A stretch of 64,000 nucleotides of DNA from Pictodentalium vernedei (taxonomy: Eukaryota; Mollusca; Scaphopoda; Dentaliida; Dentaliidae), in NCBI GenBank assembly GCA_031216915.1, contig CM062296.1, positions 790,888,823 through 790,952,822 of the forward strand. Reading direction: 5' to 3'. Shown here one piece after another: positions 21,038 through 32,819 of the stretch. A program made the translations under genes and the position numbers. Within the stretch, counting starts at the first letter, position 1. Every line of letters begins with the position of its first letter. A model generated the notes under the pieces. The model saw nothing but the letters and a program-made list of their open reading frames with translations. It was not told where the DNA came from and ran no database searches.

Positions 21038-23179
21038 ATGAAAGGATATTGTTCAAATTGTAATGAGAGGAAATCTTCCTCTGACTTTCATGATCATTGT
21101 ATAAATTGTAGTCAATGTACTCGCACTAACCCCTGTTCAGTATGTGAATTTTGGGATGACAAACATTGGAAACGTGTGTCACGGTATGTTGTTAGCGGGG
21201 AAAGGGCTATGCCGGTCCTTTCTCCTCAGGGTCACTCTAGTTTATCAGTTTCTGTTTCAGAGGAACAAGAACAGGGTGATGTTTTCGTGATATCTTCCAA
21301 AGGTGCGCCTCCGTCGTCACAATCAAATGAAGAGCTAGCGGCAAAAGTGCTCATGGAGATACGCCAATTGCCTAAGAGGTCCCTAGTAGGATCGACGGCG
21401 TTGACGTCCGCCAGCTGGCCCGGTGTAGCGTCCATTCATCAAATGGTTCGGCAGCCGGGTTCGTCCATTGCGGTCCAGGAAGGAGATTTGGGTGTTGCGA
21501 GCACTATAAATATTCAAGGTGCACACCCAGTGACGGCGGATAAGAGGAGAGAACGGAGGAAGCCTAGTAGTCCGGTTCCTAGCTCGTCCAGGTCCATCCG
21601 GGCTGCGAGCGAGAGAGGCCCCTCTCTCGTACAACAACATCTGGGACCAGATGTTGTTGTACAAAATGTTTTGCAAGCGGAGCATACGTCCGCCGATCGG
21701 GACGCTTCGTTGTATAGACAGTCCGGAGAGACTGTACAAAAGGCTTCCTCATCCTCTCAGCAGCGCACACGACCGCACCTTGGCTATGTGACCGCTGATA
21801 TACAGCCAGCTTCGCCGATCAGGGATTCCACGGTGACCAGGTCACGCCATCCGGTAGCCAGGGACAAGAGGCCTGCAGACTCAGGACGTTCGCATAAGAG
21901 AAGTATGCATGAGTCAGTTTACACGGAGCTTCCGGCGGCTAAGCAGCGTAAGACCGCTACTCCGCAGGCCTCGGTGACGGACGTGCTAGCTCAGATAGCA
22001 CAAATTATCGCAGCATCCCAGCAACCGACAGAATCGGTATCGGATCAAGAATTATCCGACGACGCTGGGTCGGTACGCTCCGCCGAAGCATCGGGTGCGG
22101 ACGACCGAGATCATCATGAGGTCCGACAGGATGGCGAAAGGGATACCGAGGACTTGGAGCTATCCCTTTTGGAGCAACATAAAGCTGCCGTAGATTCCAT
22201 CCGGCACTTCCTTCCACAAGTTGTTCCGTCGGGCCAGACGGCTGCGATGCCGGATAAGAGACTGATAGCGTCATTGGACACTGAATTTTTTGAGCGGTTC
22301 AGAGACATCGTCCCTGAGTTTCCGACACAGTCCAATAATGTCACAAGAACATTTGAATTATTGAACAACGCTATCTATAAGCTTGCTTCCAAAACAGGCA
22401 AAGCTGGTTTCTTGTCCGCTAATGCTCTCAACCTGCCTTTCATCAATTCAAGGAATAAATTCGATACGGCAGGACAGGGAATACCGAGAGTTCCTCTGCG
22501 TCTAGACGACGAGGCGGAAGACTTGGAATTGTCATTACCGTCGTCTATGTCTATTCCAACCGCAACGTTGGAAATGACAATAACGTCTAACAGAGCAAGC
22601 TTAGACGCTTTATCATACGCAGACCACCTTACAAAGGCGTTATCATTGCATCTTCAAGGGAAAGAATTCCAGGATATACAATCCTCATTAAGACTTCTTT
22701 CAAGGGCATTAGCTTATTCCACGTATAACTCCACCCTTTCAGTGGCAAACCTGGAGTTGGTTAGACATGACGCAGCCCTAGCTACATCCACACGTGTGGA
22801 TAGTAAGGTGAAGAACTCTCTCAGAGTCGCTTCGGTCTCCGGAGAGCTTCTCTTCGACGGCAAGCTTTCAGCAATCTATGACAAGATTACTAAGAAAGCT
22901 TCGGATTCTCTGCTTTTTAGTTCCACTTCCAAAAAGTCGGATACGGCAGAGAAGAGTAAGACAGGTACTTCTGGGACAAATACGCCCAAGAGAGGTTCCT
23001 GTAGAGGTTCTTATGCGTCCTCTAGGTCTTATTCTAGAGACCGTCCAGGCAGCGACTCGCGTAGGGGACGTTCTTCGGGCTGAGACAACCGGTCTGACAT
23101 CCCGAGGTCGACGGGACGAGGTGCGGGTCGTGGAGGACGTGGTTTCTCCTTCCGCAGGCCTCGCAGGTCCAGGAGGTGA
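21038..23179 (+). pseudogene. DIRS gag (copy C), near full length
   Basis: ATG at 21038. The frame is open for 681 codons to TGA 23081-23083, where copy B has CGG, so the stop is probably a late mutation. Without it the frame runs to TGA 23177-23179. It shows the complete N-terminal cluster: C5, C8, H18, H20, C21, C24, C27, C33 and C36. Then follow a long Ser/Gln/Arg-rich region with the recurrent RTRPHLG block, an ordered central region (about 400-600), and a tail that was Arg/Gly-rich (RGAGRGGRGF). This is the best template here for the ancestral gag. Confidence 0.85.
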
Positions 23180-25148
23180 TGGTTTGAACCTCTATCGTGT
23201 TCTGGTTGGCAGAAGGTTATCGAGTTTTACAGACGAGTGGGCGTCGATTACGGACGACCCCTGGGTCAGAGGGGTAATTTCGGAAGGACTAAGAATATCC
23301 TTCAAACAAAAGCCTCCATTAACTCGAAGTCCAAAATGGACTCAGCTTCCGTCAAATCCGCAGAAAAGAGATGCTCTGTTATCGGAAGTACAGTCTCTTT
23401 TGATGAAGAACGCGGTAGAGGTCGTAGAAGACCAGGAATCACCGGGTTTCTACAGCCATCTGTTTCTGGTTCCGAAACCAGACGGCTCGTTCCGTCCAGT
23501 CATAGATCTGAGCTGGATAAACAAGCTGATCGTCGCTCCGAAGTTTTATATGGAGACGATTCGATTGGTCAGAGCGACTATTCGGGTGAACGATTATGCT
23601 ACAAGCATAGATCTCAAAGATGCGTACTTTCACGTCATGGTACATCCGACATTCAGAAAGCAGTCCTAGGAGTTGTATATCAATTCCGGGCGATGTGCTT
23701 CGGATAGCGCCCTGGGCTTTCACTCGAATAATGAACTCGGTAATGATGCATTTCCGAGCTCATTCGTCTGCGGTAACGTTGGCCTACCTGGACGACATTC
23801 TTCAGAGGTACGGCAACGAGTTAACGCTTCAGAACGATATGCAGAATCTGCTTCTATTGCTCCGATGTCTCGGTTTTGTTATAAACGAGGAGAAGTCGGA
23901 TCTGGTGCCGTCCAAGTCATTCACTCATCTGGGAATGAGCTTCGAGACGCACAACAATCTCGTTCGTCTGCCGTTAACCAGAGCGAAGTTAATCAGTTGT
24001 TACGCTTGCTATTGTCTTCACTCAGACAAAGTCACAGCGAGGGAGTTCATGAGACTGATAGGTCTGTGCGGAGCCGCTGCGGATCTCATCCGATGGGGCG
24101 GTTGCGCACTCGTCCTCTCCAAATTTTCTTGACTCAGAATTGGAGTGTGAAGATTCATTTGCTCGATTCAGACGTTCTCTTGTCAGATCAAGTGAAACAA
24201 GAGATTCAGACTTGGGCAAGCATTCAGTGGTTGACTCAGGGAGTTCCGCTGCAGTTGCCGGATCCGGGTTTTACGATTATGACGGATGCCAGTCAAACAG
24301 GTTGGGGTGCAACATTGATCCCAACGGATTCAAAGTGCCAGGGTCTTTGGGATCCGCAGTTTCTAAGCAAGCACATAAACATCAAGGAAATGATGTCGAT
24401 TTGGCTTGCATTACGTCATTGGATGAACATTATTCAGAAAGCTCATGTCCAAATCCTGTCCGACAATACGACAGTAGTGGCGTATATCCGGAACCAGGGA
24501 GGCACTCATTCCGTTCCGTTATTCAATTTAACAGAAAGAATCCTTCTGTTTGCTCTAGAACACCAAGTTCTACTTTCGGTCCGTCATATACCGGGTCGTC
24601 TGAATGTACTAGCAGACTCCCTTTCACGGAAGGGTCGCTTGTTGCCGTCAGAGTGGACTCTCAACAAACAGGTATTCAATCAGATTTGCTACCAATCGGA
24701 ACGGCCAATGATAGACTTATTTGCGACACATCTCAACAATCAGTTGCAGACGTATGTATCACCATGTCCGGATCCACGAGCATATGCAGTAGACGCTCTA
24801 TCGATCTCGTGGGACGGAATGATAGGATATGCGTATCCTCCAGCGCCGTTAATACAGCAAGTATTGCTAAAGATAAAACAATCTCAATGCAGGATTCTGT
24901 TGGTAGCATCTCTGTCTCCACAGAGACCGTGGATAAATCTACTCAGATGTCTGCTGTGGGACTTACCGCGAAAGCTTCCTCCACGGGAGGATCTTCTTTC
25001 GCAGCGGAAATCGCGCCAACTTCATCACAACCCGCAAGGTCTCAACCTTCATGTATTTCCGGTGTGTGGTCCTTCTTGCATGGCAAGCATTTTACAGGAC
25101 GAGCAGTGGACGCGATTTCTCACTGTAGGAGGACCTCCTCTTCACTAA
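23100..25148 (+). pseudogene. DIRS RT-RNase H (copy C), frameshifted
   Basis: The RT frame is open at the start (through VIDLSWINKLIVAPKF and SIDLKDAYF). It is broken by a 13-nt deletion at about 23657 and a 7-nt deletion near 23707, both within the RT palm, and by a 1-nt deletion near 24091. The total loss is 21 nt, so RNase H and the post-RNase H block return to the original frame and run to the stop at 25146-25148. YLDD is still readable at about 23787. Not functional. Confidence 0.85.
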
Positions 25149-26079
25149 ATTATGCGGCTAAGTGGAAGGTCTTTCGTCGTTGGTGTAAGGATCATTCTGT
25201 TGATATTGCAAACTTTCTAGTATACTTGTTTGACGAGATCAAACTGCCGCCTGTTAGTATTAAAGGTTATAGGTCTATGTTATCTGATACCTATGCACAC
25301 CATGATAGTTTACAAATTGATCTAATGTCTCCTTATCTAAGTTAGTTAGAAACTTCTCGATAAATAGACCTAGAACTCTTAGATTAATTCCTAAATGGAA
25401 TTTAGCTTGGGTTCTTCTTAAACTGAAAGAAAAGCCATTTGAGCCTCTTGGGACAGTAGATTTCAAATTCTGGTCTTATAAGACAGCTTTTCTCTTAGCT
25501 TTCTCCTCTGCTAGAAGAGTCAGTGAGCTTCATGCACTTTCGGTGGATGATTCTCACTATCGTAGTGTCGGGAACACTATTACCTTTACTACTAATGTTG
25601 GATTTTTAGCTAAGAATCAGGCTCCTAATAAATACCTGGAACCTATTGTTATTAAGGCTCTTGCGTCTTCGGACGGGTGTAGGCCTTTACTCTGTCCTGT
25701 TAGAGCTTTACGTATTTATAAACAAAGATCTCAGTTTATCAGAAAGGGATGGAAACGCTTCTTTCTGTCTCTGATGCCTAATAGAAGGGACATTACGGTC
25801 CATTCTATTGCTAGATGGATTCAATTAACTATCCGTACTGCTTATGATAATATATCTTCTACTCAGCAGTCTGTGCTTAAGATTTCGGCTCATGAAGTAA
25901 GAGCTCTTTCTACATCTTGGGCTTACGCAAATAGTGTTGCTATTACAGATTTAATGAAGGCTGCTTATTGGTCTCAGCCATCCACATTCACGAATTTTTA
26001 TCTCAGAAATATTGAGTCCATTTCTGGAGACCTGCATTGTTTAGGTCCGTTATCTGTTGCTCAGAATGTCGTCCACTAA
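25115..26079 (+). pseudogene. DIRS tyrosine recombinase (copy C), frameshifted
   Basis: The frame enters YR from the overlapping upstream frame without a stop (CGA at the place of B's TGA). An in-frame loss of 24 nt removes part of the N-terminal domain near 25205. A 1-nt deletion near 25319 and a TAG just after it end the frame. The catalytic half is open at 25543-26079 with HEVRAL and the TNFYLRN nucleophile region. Confidence 0.85.
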
Positions 26080-26689
26080 ACAGTTGCAACTATAGTTATG
26101 CAGGCTTTCTGTTCCGGCAGTGACTCCGTCCTGCTGCCCTCTTCGCTCTGGGCTATTTGACCCAGGGCAAGGGGAAGGGGGGGGGGGGGGAGGGTGTTCC
26201 CTTAGGTCACCTGCTTTATAGTGAAAAGCAAGGGGATTCCTCCTCCGGAGTCAGTAATTCTGAGTCGTTACCGGGATGGTTTTAAAGTGTAATCTTAATG
26301 TTAAAAATTCATTCATGTCTTATTTTTCAAGTGTAGCTCGGTGTGAAGCATTTGTATATGTCAAGTGTCAAACGGGCGTTAATATACAATCCCCGGACAC
26401 TTTTAAAAGAATATAAAGAGTCTCATTTCTCTGGACTAACTTTATTTATTGGCTTACTTTAAAAATAATTAGTATAAGGGGTTATACTGGATGTTAATAG
26501 AGAACATGAATGTTAGTATGCTCAATTATGAAGGGTATTGTATCTTTCTAATTTAACATAAAATAAGAAAGATACATGTAAAGCCTAATACTCCTTTTCT
26601 CCTTGAGGGGTTGACTCTATTTATATAGTTGAGCTTATTGGATTTTCCTCTATGTCCTAGGCCCTCCAGCCTTTTTACTATTCAGCTAA

Positions 26690-26771
26690 GTCTGGGTCAT
26701 TGGTACAGTATAAAAATGTTAAAAAATTTATAGTAATTTATATATTTTTTATACTTACCAATGACCCAGAC
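26690..26771 (+). repeat. DIRS internal complementary region (copy C)
   Basis: Same structure as in B: joined complements of the left and right outer ends. It still encodes the left-end sequence that copy C itself has lost. Confidence 0.9.
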
Positions 26772-26846
26772 GGGGATGGCCCTCCCAGGAGTTGGGAACT
26801 CATACCTCCCCGCTGAGTACATAGCGCTGACCAGGCACTGCTTGTA

Positions 26847-27074
26847 AGAATGATAATTGGCGCCAATTTCGGGACGTCCTTGACACTGCGCATGCGCAGT
26901 GAGGGCAAAGTATGGAGGTCCTTCAGGACATGATTTCTTTTGGTTTTAGATGCAAATTTTGGGGATTGGGGGGCAAAATTTGTGTTTGGCCCTAGAATTT
27001 TAAGAGTTAGCACCAGCTAAGTCTGGGTCATTGGTAAGTATAAAAAATATATAAATTACTATAAATTTTTTAAC
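26847..27074 (+). repeat. DIRS copy C right ITR
   Basis: Ends AAATTTTTTAAC at 27074. Its inner variant resembles the left ITR of copy E. Confidence 0.9.
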
Positions 27075-27470
27075 ATTCAAAGAAAATGCTATATGTTACA
27101 AAACTGAACAACAACAAAAAAGTAACAGCACAAGACACCGCTGCTCTCAATATAACATGTATTTAACACTAAACAAATTGCCAATTAAAGGAGGGATTTG
27201 ACAGGAAGCTTGGAGCTTATGCGAGTCATCTCTCTTGCCATTCTTAGATTATGAGGCCTGAAACATAAAAACAAACCAAGAACATGAATTTTTGATGGCA
27301 AATAAATAATTACAAAAATAAAAATATGCCCATCCGCATGCAATTTTATAAAAAAAATGGCCTGAGAAACTGAAGATCTACTTTGTTGAGTCTAATAGTG
27401 TCTTAATATCATACAATACACACAGCGTGATTTGATACTTGAACACCAGGTGATTGGACATCTGTCTTAA
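27075..27470. repeat. Dispersed repeat copy (aaccaagaacatgaa family)
   Basis: About 27245-27400 matches 42570-42800, 43070-43210 and 47665-47815 (ACAAACCAAGAACATGAA, then GATGGCAAATAAATAATTAC). The start (27075-27240) shows nothing recognisable. Confidence 0.6.
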
Positions 27471-27854
27471 CCCTTACTGCCATTCCCGGGGAAACTTTAT
27501 TATCCGTTAAGGGTCTAATTCCATTTTTGATCACTTTTCAGTGCAACAGAACAGGTGCCCCAACATGCAATCTCTGGGTTAACTCACAAGTTACATTCTT
27601 AGTACCTTGGCCCTTGTTTTTAGGCAAGTATTGACTGCCTATATAGGCTTGCCTAAAACTGACTACAGATCCACACGATGTGGACTGTCAAAGTGTCACA
27701 AAAATATAAAAAACCCTCAGGTAAAATACTTGTTAACTGGTTGTCCATATGAAAAACTTTTGAGTCTTCATTTTTCAACTGCACTGGTAAAAATAACTGA
27801 GGATGGATGTCCAATCACTCGCTGACAAAGTACTTAACCACTCAGTGTTTACTG
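27471..27854. other. Non-coding; short frame of unknown meaning
   Basis: A 72-codon frame (27607-27825) has no recognisable domain. A small hairpin around AGGCAAG...CTTGCCT lies near 27622-27655. Confidence 0.3.
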
Positions 27855-28040
27855 TACAGTAGAACCTGTCTTGAGAGACCGCCCTTTGGGTCACACAAAA
27901 GTGGTCTCTCAAGACAGGTGGTCTCTCATAACAGGTTTCAGGTTTTCTCAAGTCAGTGAATAACCAACCACAAAATTCAGAAATGGAGAAGAATGGATTC
28001 TTGTAATTACTTTGTAGTTGTTCTTTTTTATGAAGTTTTT

Positions 28041-28165
28041 GTAACAAATTGAAATGGACTGTTATAAAAATTATAAAAATAAATTAGTGTTGAAAATCTT
28101 CATTGAAGATTTTCAACACTAATTTATTTTTATAATTTTTATAACAGTCCATTTCAATTTGTTAC
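28041..28165. repeat. Perfect palindrome, 61-bp arms
   Basis: Arms 28041-28101 and 28105-28165 are exact reverse complements with a 3-nt loop. A partial third copy of the arm follows (about 28169-28196). Confidence 0.9.
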
Positions 28166-28437
28166 GAAAAGATTTTCAACACAAATTTATTTTTATTCCT
28201 ATCTGTCACATTTCAGTTATTCAGCAATAATCCTAATCTTTTCACAGGGGTCTTATAAAAACATCTCAATCTCTAATGAGTTAGCAATTGAAACCCAATT
28301 AAGAGCTTATAATACTTTTAATTATGTTAGTATAACCACAATGGATTTTCCTCTTCCAGAACAAGTAAAGAGTTTTTGTCATGGTTTCAGTCTTCAAAGG
28401 GGCGGTCTCTCAAGACAGGTCCATTATGGCATAAAAA

Positions 28438-30906
28438 TACAAGTTGGTCACAGTGCATTATATAACCCCCCTTCCAAAACCCTAAACAAAGATACTTTCC
28501 GCCACTTCACTGATAAGTACCCTCAATGTCTATTTTTAGGAGACTTTAATTCTAAAAATAAAATCTTTGGCTGCAGAAACACAAATAATAACGGTAATGT
28601 CCTATTCGACATCATCGAAGACCTAAACCTCTACCTAATCAACGAAAATGACAGTCCAACTTTCTGGCCAAATTACGCGTATGAATATAGCGAAATCCTT
28701 GACCTCGCTGTTTGCTCCAAAAAACTTGTTAAACAAATAGCCGAATTCCGCACAGGCGACAATGTTGGTAGCGATCACATCCCTGTCCATGTTAACATTT
28801 CTACCCCACTGGGCCCAGACAAATATCCGGAAAAAATGAAACGCAACTTCTCACAATTAAACTGGGACCACTTCCGAGATATTATCCACGACAGTTTAGC
28901 AACTAACGCAAACCTCGATTCCGTTGAACAAATTAATAAGGCATGCGACAATGTGACCTACTCGATAACAAAGGCCCTTGACATAACTTGTCCGTTAAAA
29001 CCTATGAAAACCTACCCAACTAAAATCAGCAAAGCCGTCCTAAACCTAATTAAATTTAAGCGGAAAATCCATAGACAATTCCAAAAAGAAAAGAACCCAT
29101 TAACTAAAAAAGAATTAAAAGCCAAATTCAATAAACTTCATCGCGGAGTGAAAGATGCCATAAAAAAGGACAAGAAAAAACAATGGGAAACCTCCACCAA
29201 GCAATTAGACTCGATTAAAAAGCCGAAAGACTTCTTTGACACATATAAAAGACTCACTGGCCAAAAATCAATTAACACCTCTAACAAACCACTTCGTAAA
29301 AGCGACGACTCATTCACCGTGTCCGACAAAGATAAAGCCGACACATTTGCATCCCTACTCGCGAGTACTCATCAAACCCACATAGGTGACAACTTTGACA
29401 ACGACTGGAAAAACACGGTAGAGAAACACATTGAAAAAAATCAATCAGTCTTCAAGGAATATAAAACCGATAACGCATTTGAGACAGGAGACGACCACGA
29501 ACTGGTCGACCCTTATACACCTGATGAAATATTTAATCTCCTTCGTAAATGCAAAAACTCATCTTCCCCAGGGGAAGATGGCATCAGTTATAAACTTCTA
29601 AAGCAGGCACCCAAAGCCCTTTTCAACCATTTAAGCGATATTTTTAATGCGTGTACCCACATTGGTTACTTCCCCACACCATGGAAATCCGCCATTGGCA
29701 TAATGATACCGAAACCCGATAAAGATAAAACCATACCATCAAACTATAGGCCAATTAGTCTCATTAGCTGCATAGGCAAACTATACGAACGCGTCCTAAA
29801 CAATCGATTAAAAGACCACCTCGAGTCAAACAATTTCTTCAATAAATGGCAAAGGGGGTACCGTAACAATAAAATGGGAATCGAACATGTATACAGATTA
29901 GTTGAACACGTCAAAACAGCAGTCTCGTGCCAAAAAAAATGCGCAGCAATCTTCCTTAATGTAGAAAAAGCATTCGACTCGGTTTGGCATGACGGTATTC
30001 GATACAAACTCCACATGCTAGGTTTGCCCAATAAAATCATTCGGGTTCTGTTATCCTTCATGCGTGACCGAACAATAAAAATTAAAGTTAACAAAGAAAT
30101 CTCTGAACAGGTACCACTTAAAGCAGGGACCCCACAAGGCTCAGTTCTTAGTCCTCTCCTGTTTCTCATCTATGTCAATGATATTAAAATTGACCCGAGA
30201 AACCAAACTGATTTCTCCCAATATGCAGACGACATGGAACTGCACACTACCCATAAGCAGAGCCCAATTATCGAAAAACGACTTCAAAACACAATTAATG
30301 ACATCCAATCATGGTGTGATAAATGGCGAATCAAGTTAAATGCAAATAAATCACAAATAAATCACAATTGGTAAGCTTCCATAGAGGACAAAATGTAAAA
30401 ATCCCCCTAACTAGCCAAAAAAACAATGATGAAGTTAATGTTAAATTATTCAATCTTCCAATCAAAAAATGTTCCGAAACCAAATTCCTCGGCGTTACTA
30501 TCGACGAAAAACTCAGCTTCAAGACCCATGTCCAGAAGATAACAACCAAAGCAAAACAGCGCATCTGCCTGATGACCAGGTTACGCGGTACTAACTGGGG
30601 GGCCAGCTCTCAGACTTTAATTAAGGCCTATAAATCATTTTGTCCGACCACTATTTGAATACGGTGCGATCATAAGTAATGATATGAAAAACCATCTCAA
30701 AGACCGAATGCAAATTACACAAAACTGCCCTACGCATTGCGACGCGAATGCCTAGAGACACCCGAATCTCCTGGCTACATAATAAATGTTCAATAGAGCC
30801 TATAAACAATAGACTAACAAAACTCGCAGAATCAACAAAAAATAAACTAGAGGGCAGCGAGCTCTACACGGAACTGAAGGAACACACACTAGTCTACCGC
30901 AAATAA
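28438..30906 (+). pseudogene. Jockey-like LINE ORF2 (endonuclease-RT), 5' truncated
   Basis: The open frame at 28341-30374 holds the C-terminal part of an apurinic-like endonuclease (LGDFNSKN; GSDHIPVHV with the final His) and a complete RT domain. RT boxes are SSPGEDGISYKLLKQ, SNYRPISLIS, AFDSVWHDGI, GTPQGSVLSPLLFLIYVND and the catalytic YADD (30222-30233). This layout fits the jockey superfamily. The N-terminal endonuclease residues are missing. Reading then breaks at a tandem 11-nt duplication near 30345-30366, again at an extra T near 30646, and once more near 30715. The original C-terminus can be followed to a stop at 30904-30906. The codons before ~28438 come from the host repeat. Confidence 0.9.
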
Positions 30907-31947
30907 CCCCCCGAACTAACAAAATTAGGGCATGTTGATCAAATTAGGGCATCAAACCAATTCAGAGGTGTGGGGTCCCAAGCACGAGAGTATGTTACTG
31001 CTTTTACGAATGTAAAAATTCGTGTACTTCACACTCTCCCCCATGGCAACAAGCACACACACACATAGCAGAATACCACATGGCCATGGGGGGGGGGGGG
31101 GGGGGGAGGGGGAGGGAGGGAGGGGTCTGGGGTCCCAAGCACGAGAGTATGTTACTGCTCTCATGAATGTAAAAGATTCGTGCATTTCATACTCTCCCCC
31201 ACATACACGGCAGATACCACACGGACACGCAACTAAACAGAGTACGACTGGAAAGGCAAACCTAACCATCGTCTCCACAAACACCATCAGACCAACATTA
31301 ACTCATCAAGCACGCAAACAAACAAAGACTCATTCCTGCAGGCACCACACAAACACACCTCTCTTCTCTTCCTATATTTTCTTCTTTTTTTTTCTTTCTT
31401 TTTTTTTTTTTTACCCAAACTCTACCAATCTAACTGCTATGGACTATTAACCGATATGGATCACTATAACCGTTATGAATTACCTCATCCTCCACTCCAT
31501 CTTATGGGTTGGTCCCCAACCCCAAAGATGCGAGGGCTGGTCCTGCGTCCCAATACCGCCCTTTTTGTAAACTTACTATCAACTTTGTCCTCTCCACACA
31601 GGTATAATAAGCAGGGCGGATGGAGAACCCCCGAAGTTCTCCTGGGACTCTTTTTTTTAAAAAACCTATTTGAGTGAAGGCCAAGCTCTCTCTTCACGCA
31701 CAACGGAACAACAACATCGCCGTCCTCAGCTGCACCAGGCAACATCATCAACTAGCACAGAACCAACTGTCAAATAACGAACAGCCCAAGAAGTCTGCCA
31801 GTGCCATAGAAAATGTCAAGGGGGATTGAAAGGCAGCTGCAATAGCAGCCGCATACCCTTCCCCAGGCGCCTCCGGCGCCTAAAAACACCATACCAATCG
31901 GTCACAGTGCATTCACACTTCTGAACTCAGAGTGTCAACACCAACTA
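30907..31947 (+). repeat. Non-coding block with ~170-bp duplication and G-run
   Basis: GGGGTCCCAAGCACGAGAG begins a unit at about 30971 and again at about 31130. The copies are separated by a poly-G tract (about 31089-31107). A T-rich tract lies at 31385-31412. Probably LINE 3' sequence or its neighbour; short frames here are low-complexity. Confidence 0.5.
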
Positions 31948-32800
31948 ATGGAAATGGAAAACCTGGAATTACCAGCTCGTTTACTCAAATACATCTCAGC
32001 TCTGGGCGACTCTTGCCTCATCTCCTGGACCATCCAGGAAATGGGCGAGAACGTCCGTCTGAATCTTGAATTCAAGATTGAACCTACGGAAACAACCAAG
32101 ACACCACCTTCCTCAGGGAGAGGTAGCACCTTTGGTGAGAGGATCCCCTCTCGCACTGGTCCTCACCCGGGGAGGCCTGGAGGCCCTGAAAAGAGAAAGA
32201 GAAGAAAGAAGAGCCCATCCACCAAGCAGAGGGATTCCCGACGCTTGGAGGCATTCTTGGAGATAAAGAAAGAGAAAGGTAAGGAAAAGAAAAAGCCAGA
32301 GGCGGTCACCACTTCCCCTCCCACTCTCACAGACAGCCCAATCCTAATGCTGGCTTCCCAGTCGGTATTGTCGAATGTGGAAGAGTCTGGAGACTGAGGT
32401 GGAAATGGAAGCCGCCCTCTCGCCTCTTCCTGATCCCCACTCGCCTCTTCCTTCTAAACCAGAATGCCAGGACGAGGACGACAGGATAGACAACATGTTA
32501 CGGGAACACGAGATACAAAAGGACCTTCACAGACAAATGATGGACAGACAATACGAATTATTCATGCAAAAAGTCGAAGAAACCTAAAAACTAATAGACG
32601 CCAGAAATCAACAACAACAAAAGACTCAGCAATCACCCACAACCACTCCAGACTCGGCTAGGACCAGACCCTACAAAACTCAGCAACCACCATCAGGCAG
32701 CCCACCAACAACACCAACTACCACTGTCTCTCCTTCCAAACCTCCACCTCTGAAAAGAAGCAGAAAAGACACAAGCGCCGCTAACAACCCACAACTTCTC
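31948..32800 (+). pseudogene. LINE ORF1-like protein remnant
   Basis: A frame of 149 codons (31948-32397) begins with a short ordered part (LPARLLKYISALGDSC, then SWTIQEMGENVRLNLEFKI). A basic Lys/Arg/Pro-rich region follows. After a frame change, 32375-32587 continues with an acidic, probably coiled-coil stretch (EHEIQKDLHRQMMDRQYELF). Beyond its stop come Gln/Thr/Pro-rich codons up to about 32800. The ordered start resembles N-terminal proteins of invertebrate non-LTR elements, which is a family impression and not a proven match. It lies downstream of the ORF2 at 28438-30906 on the same strand, so it belongs to a different element copy or a rearranged one. Confidence 0.45.
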
Positions 32801-32819
32801 CTCCTATACCACGGTCTGA

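Larger units (their letters stand above)
20348..27074 (+). mobile_element. DIRS copy C, left-truncated and broken
   Basis: Homologous to copy B from about 13630 onward. The left ITR and ~400 bp are missing and replaced by the right end of copy B. It has gag (21038-23179), RT-RNase H (about 23100-25148), YR (about 25115-26079), G-run (near 26178), ICR (26690-26771) and right ITR (26847-27074). RT has deletions of 13, 7 and 1 nt, and YR has a 1-nt deletion and a stop. The right ITR variant (TCTTAAAATTCTAG type) differs from that of B, so C is a separate insertion and not a duplicate of B. Confidence 0.9.

Noticed and set aside
13177..27090. Whether the right flank of DIRS copy C continues the piggyBac gene cut at 13232
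   Set aside because: A few residues could be read in frame across the join, but stops follow at once and the upstream piggyBac motifs are absent, so I do not claim continuity.
27607..27825. 72-codon plus-strand frame with paired Cys
   Set aside because: No domain recognised, no splice signals of note, and it crosses a small hairpin.
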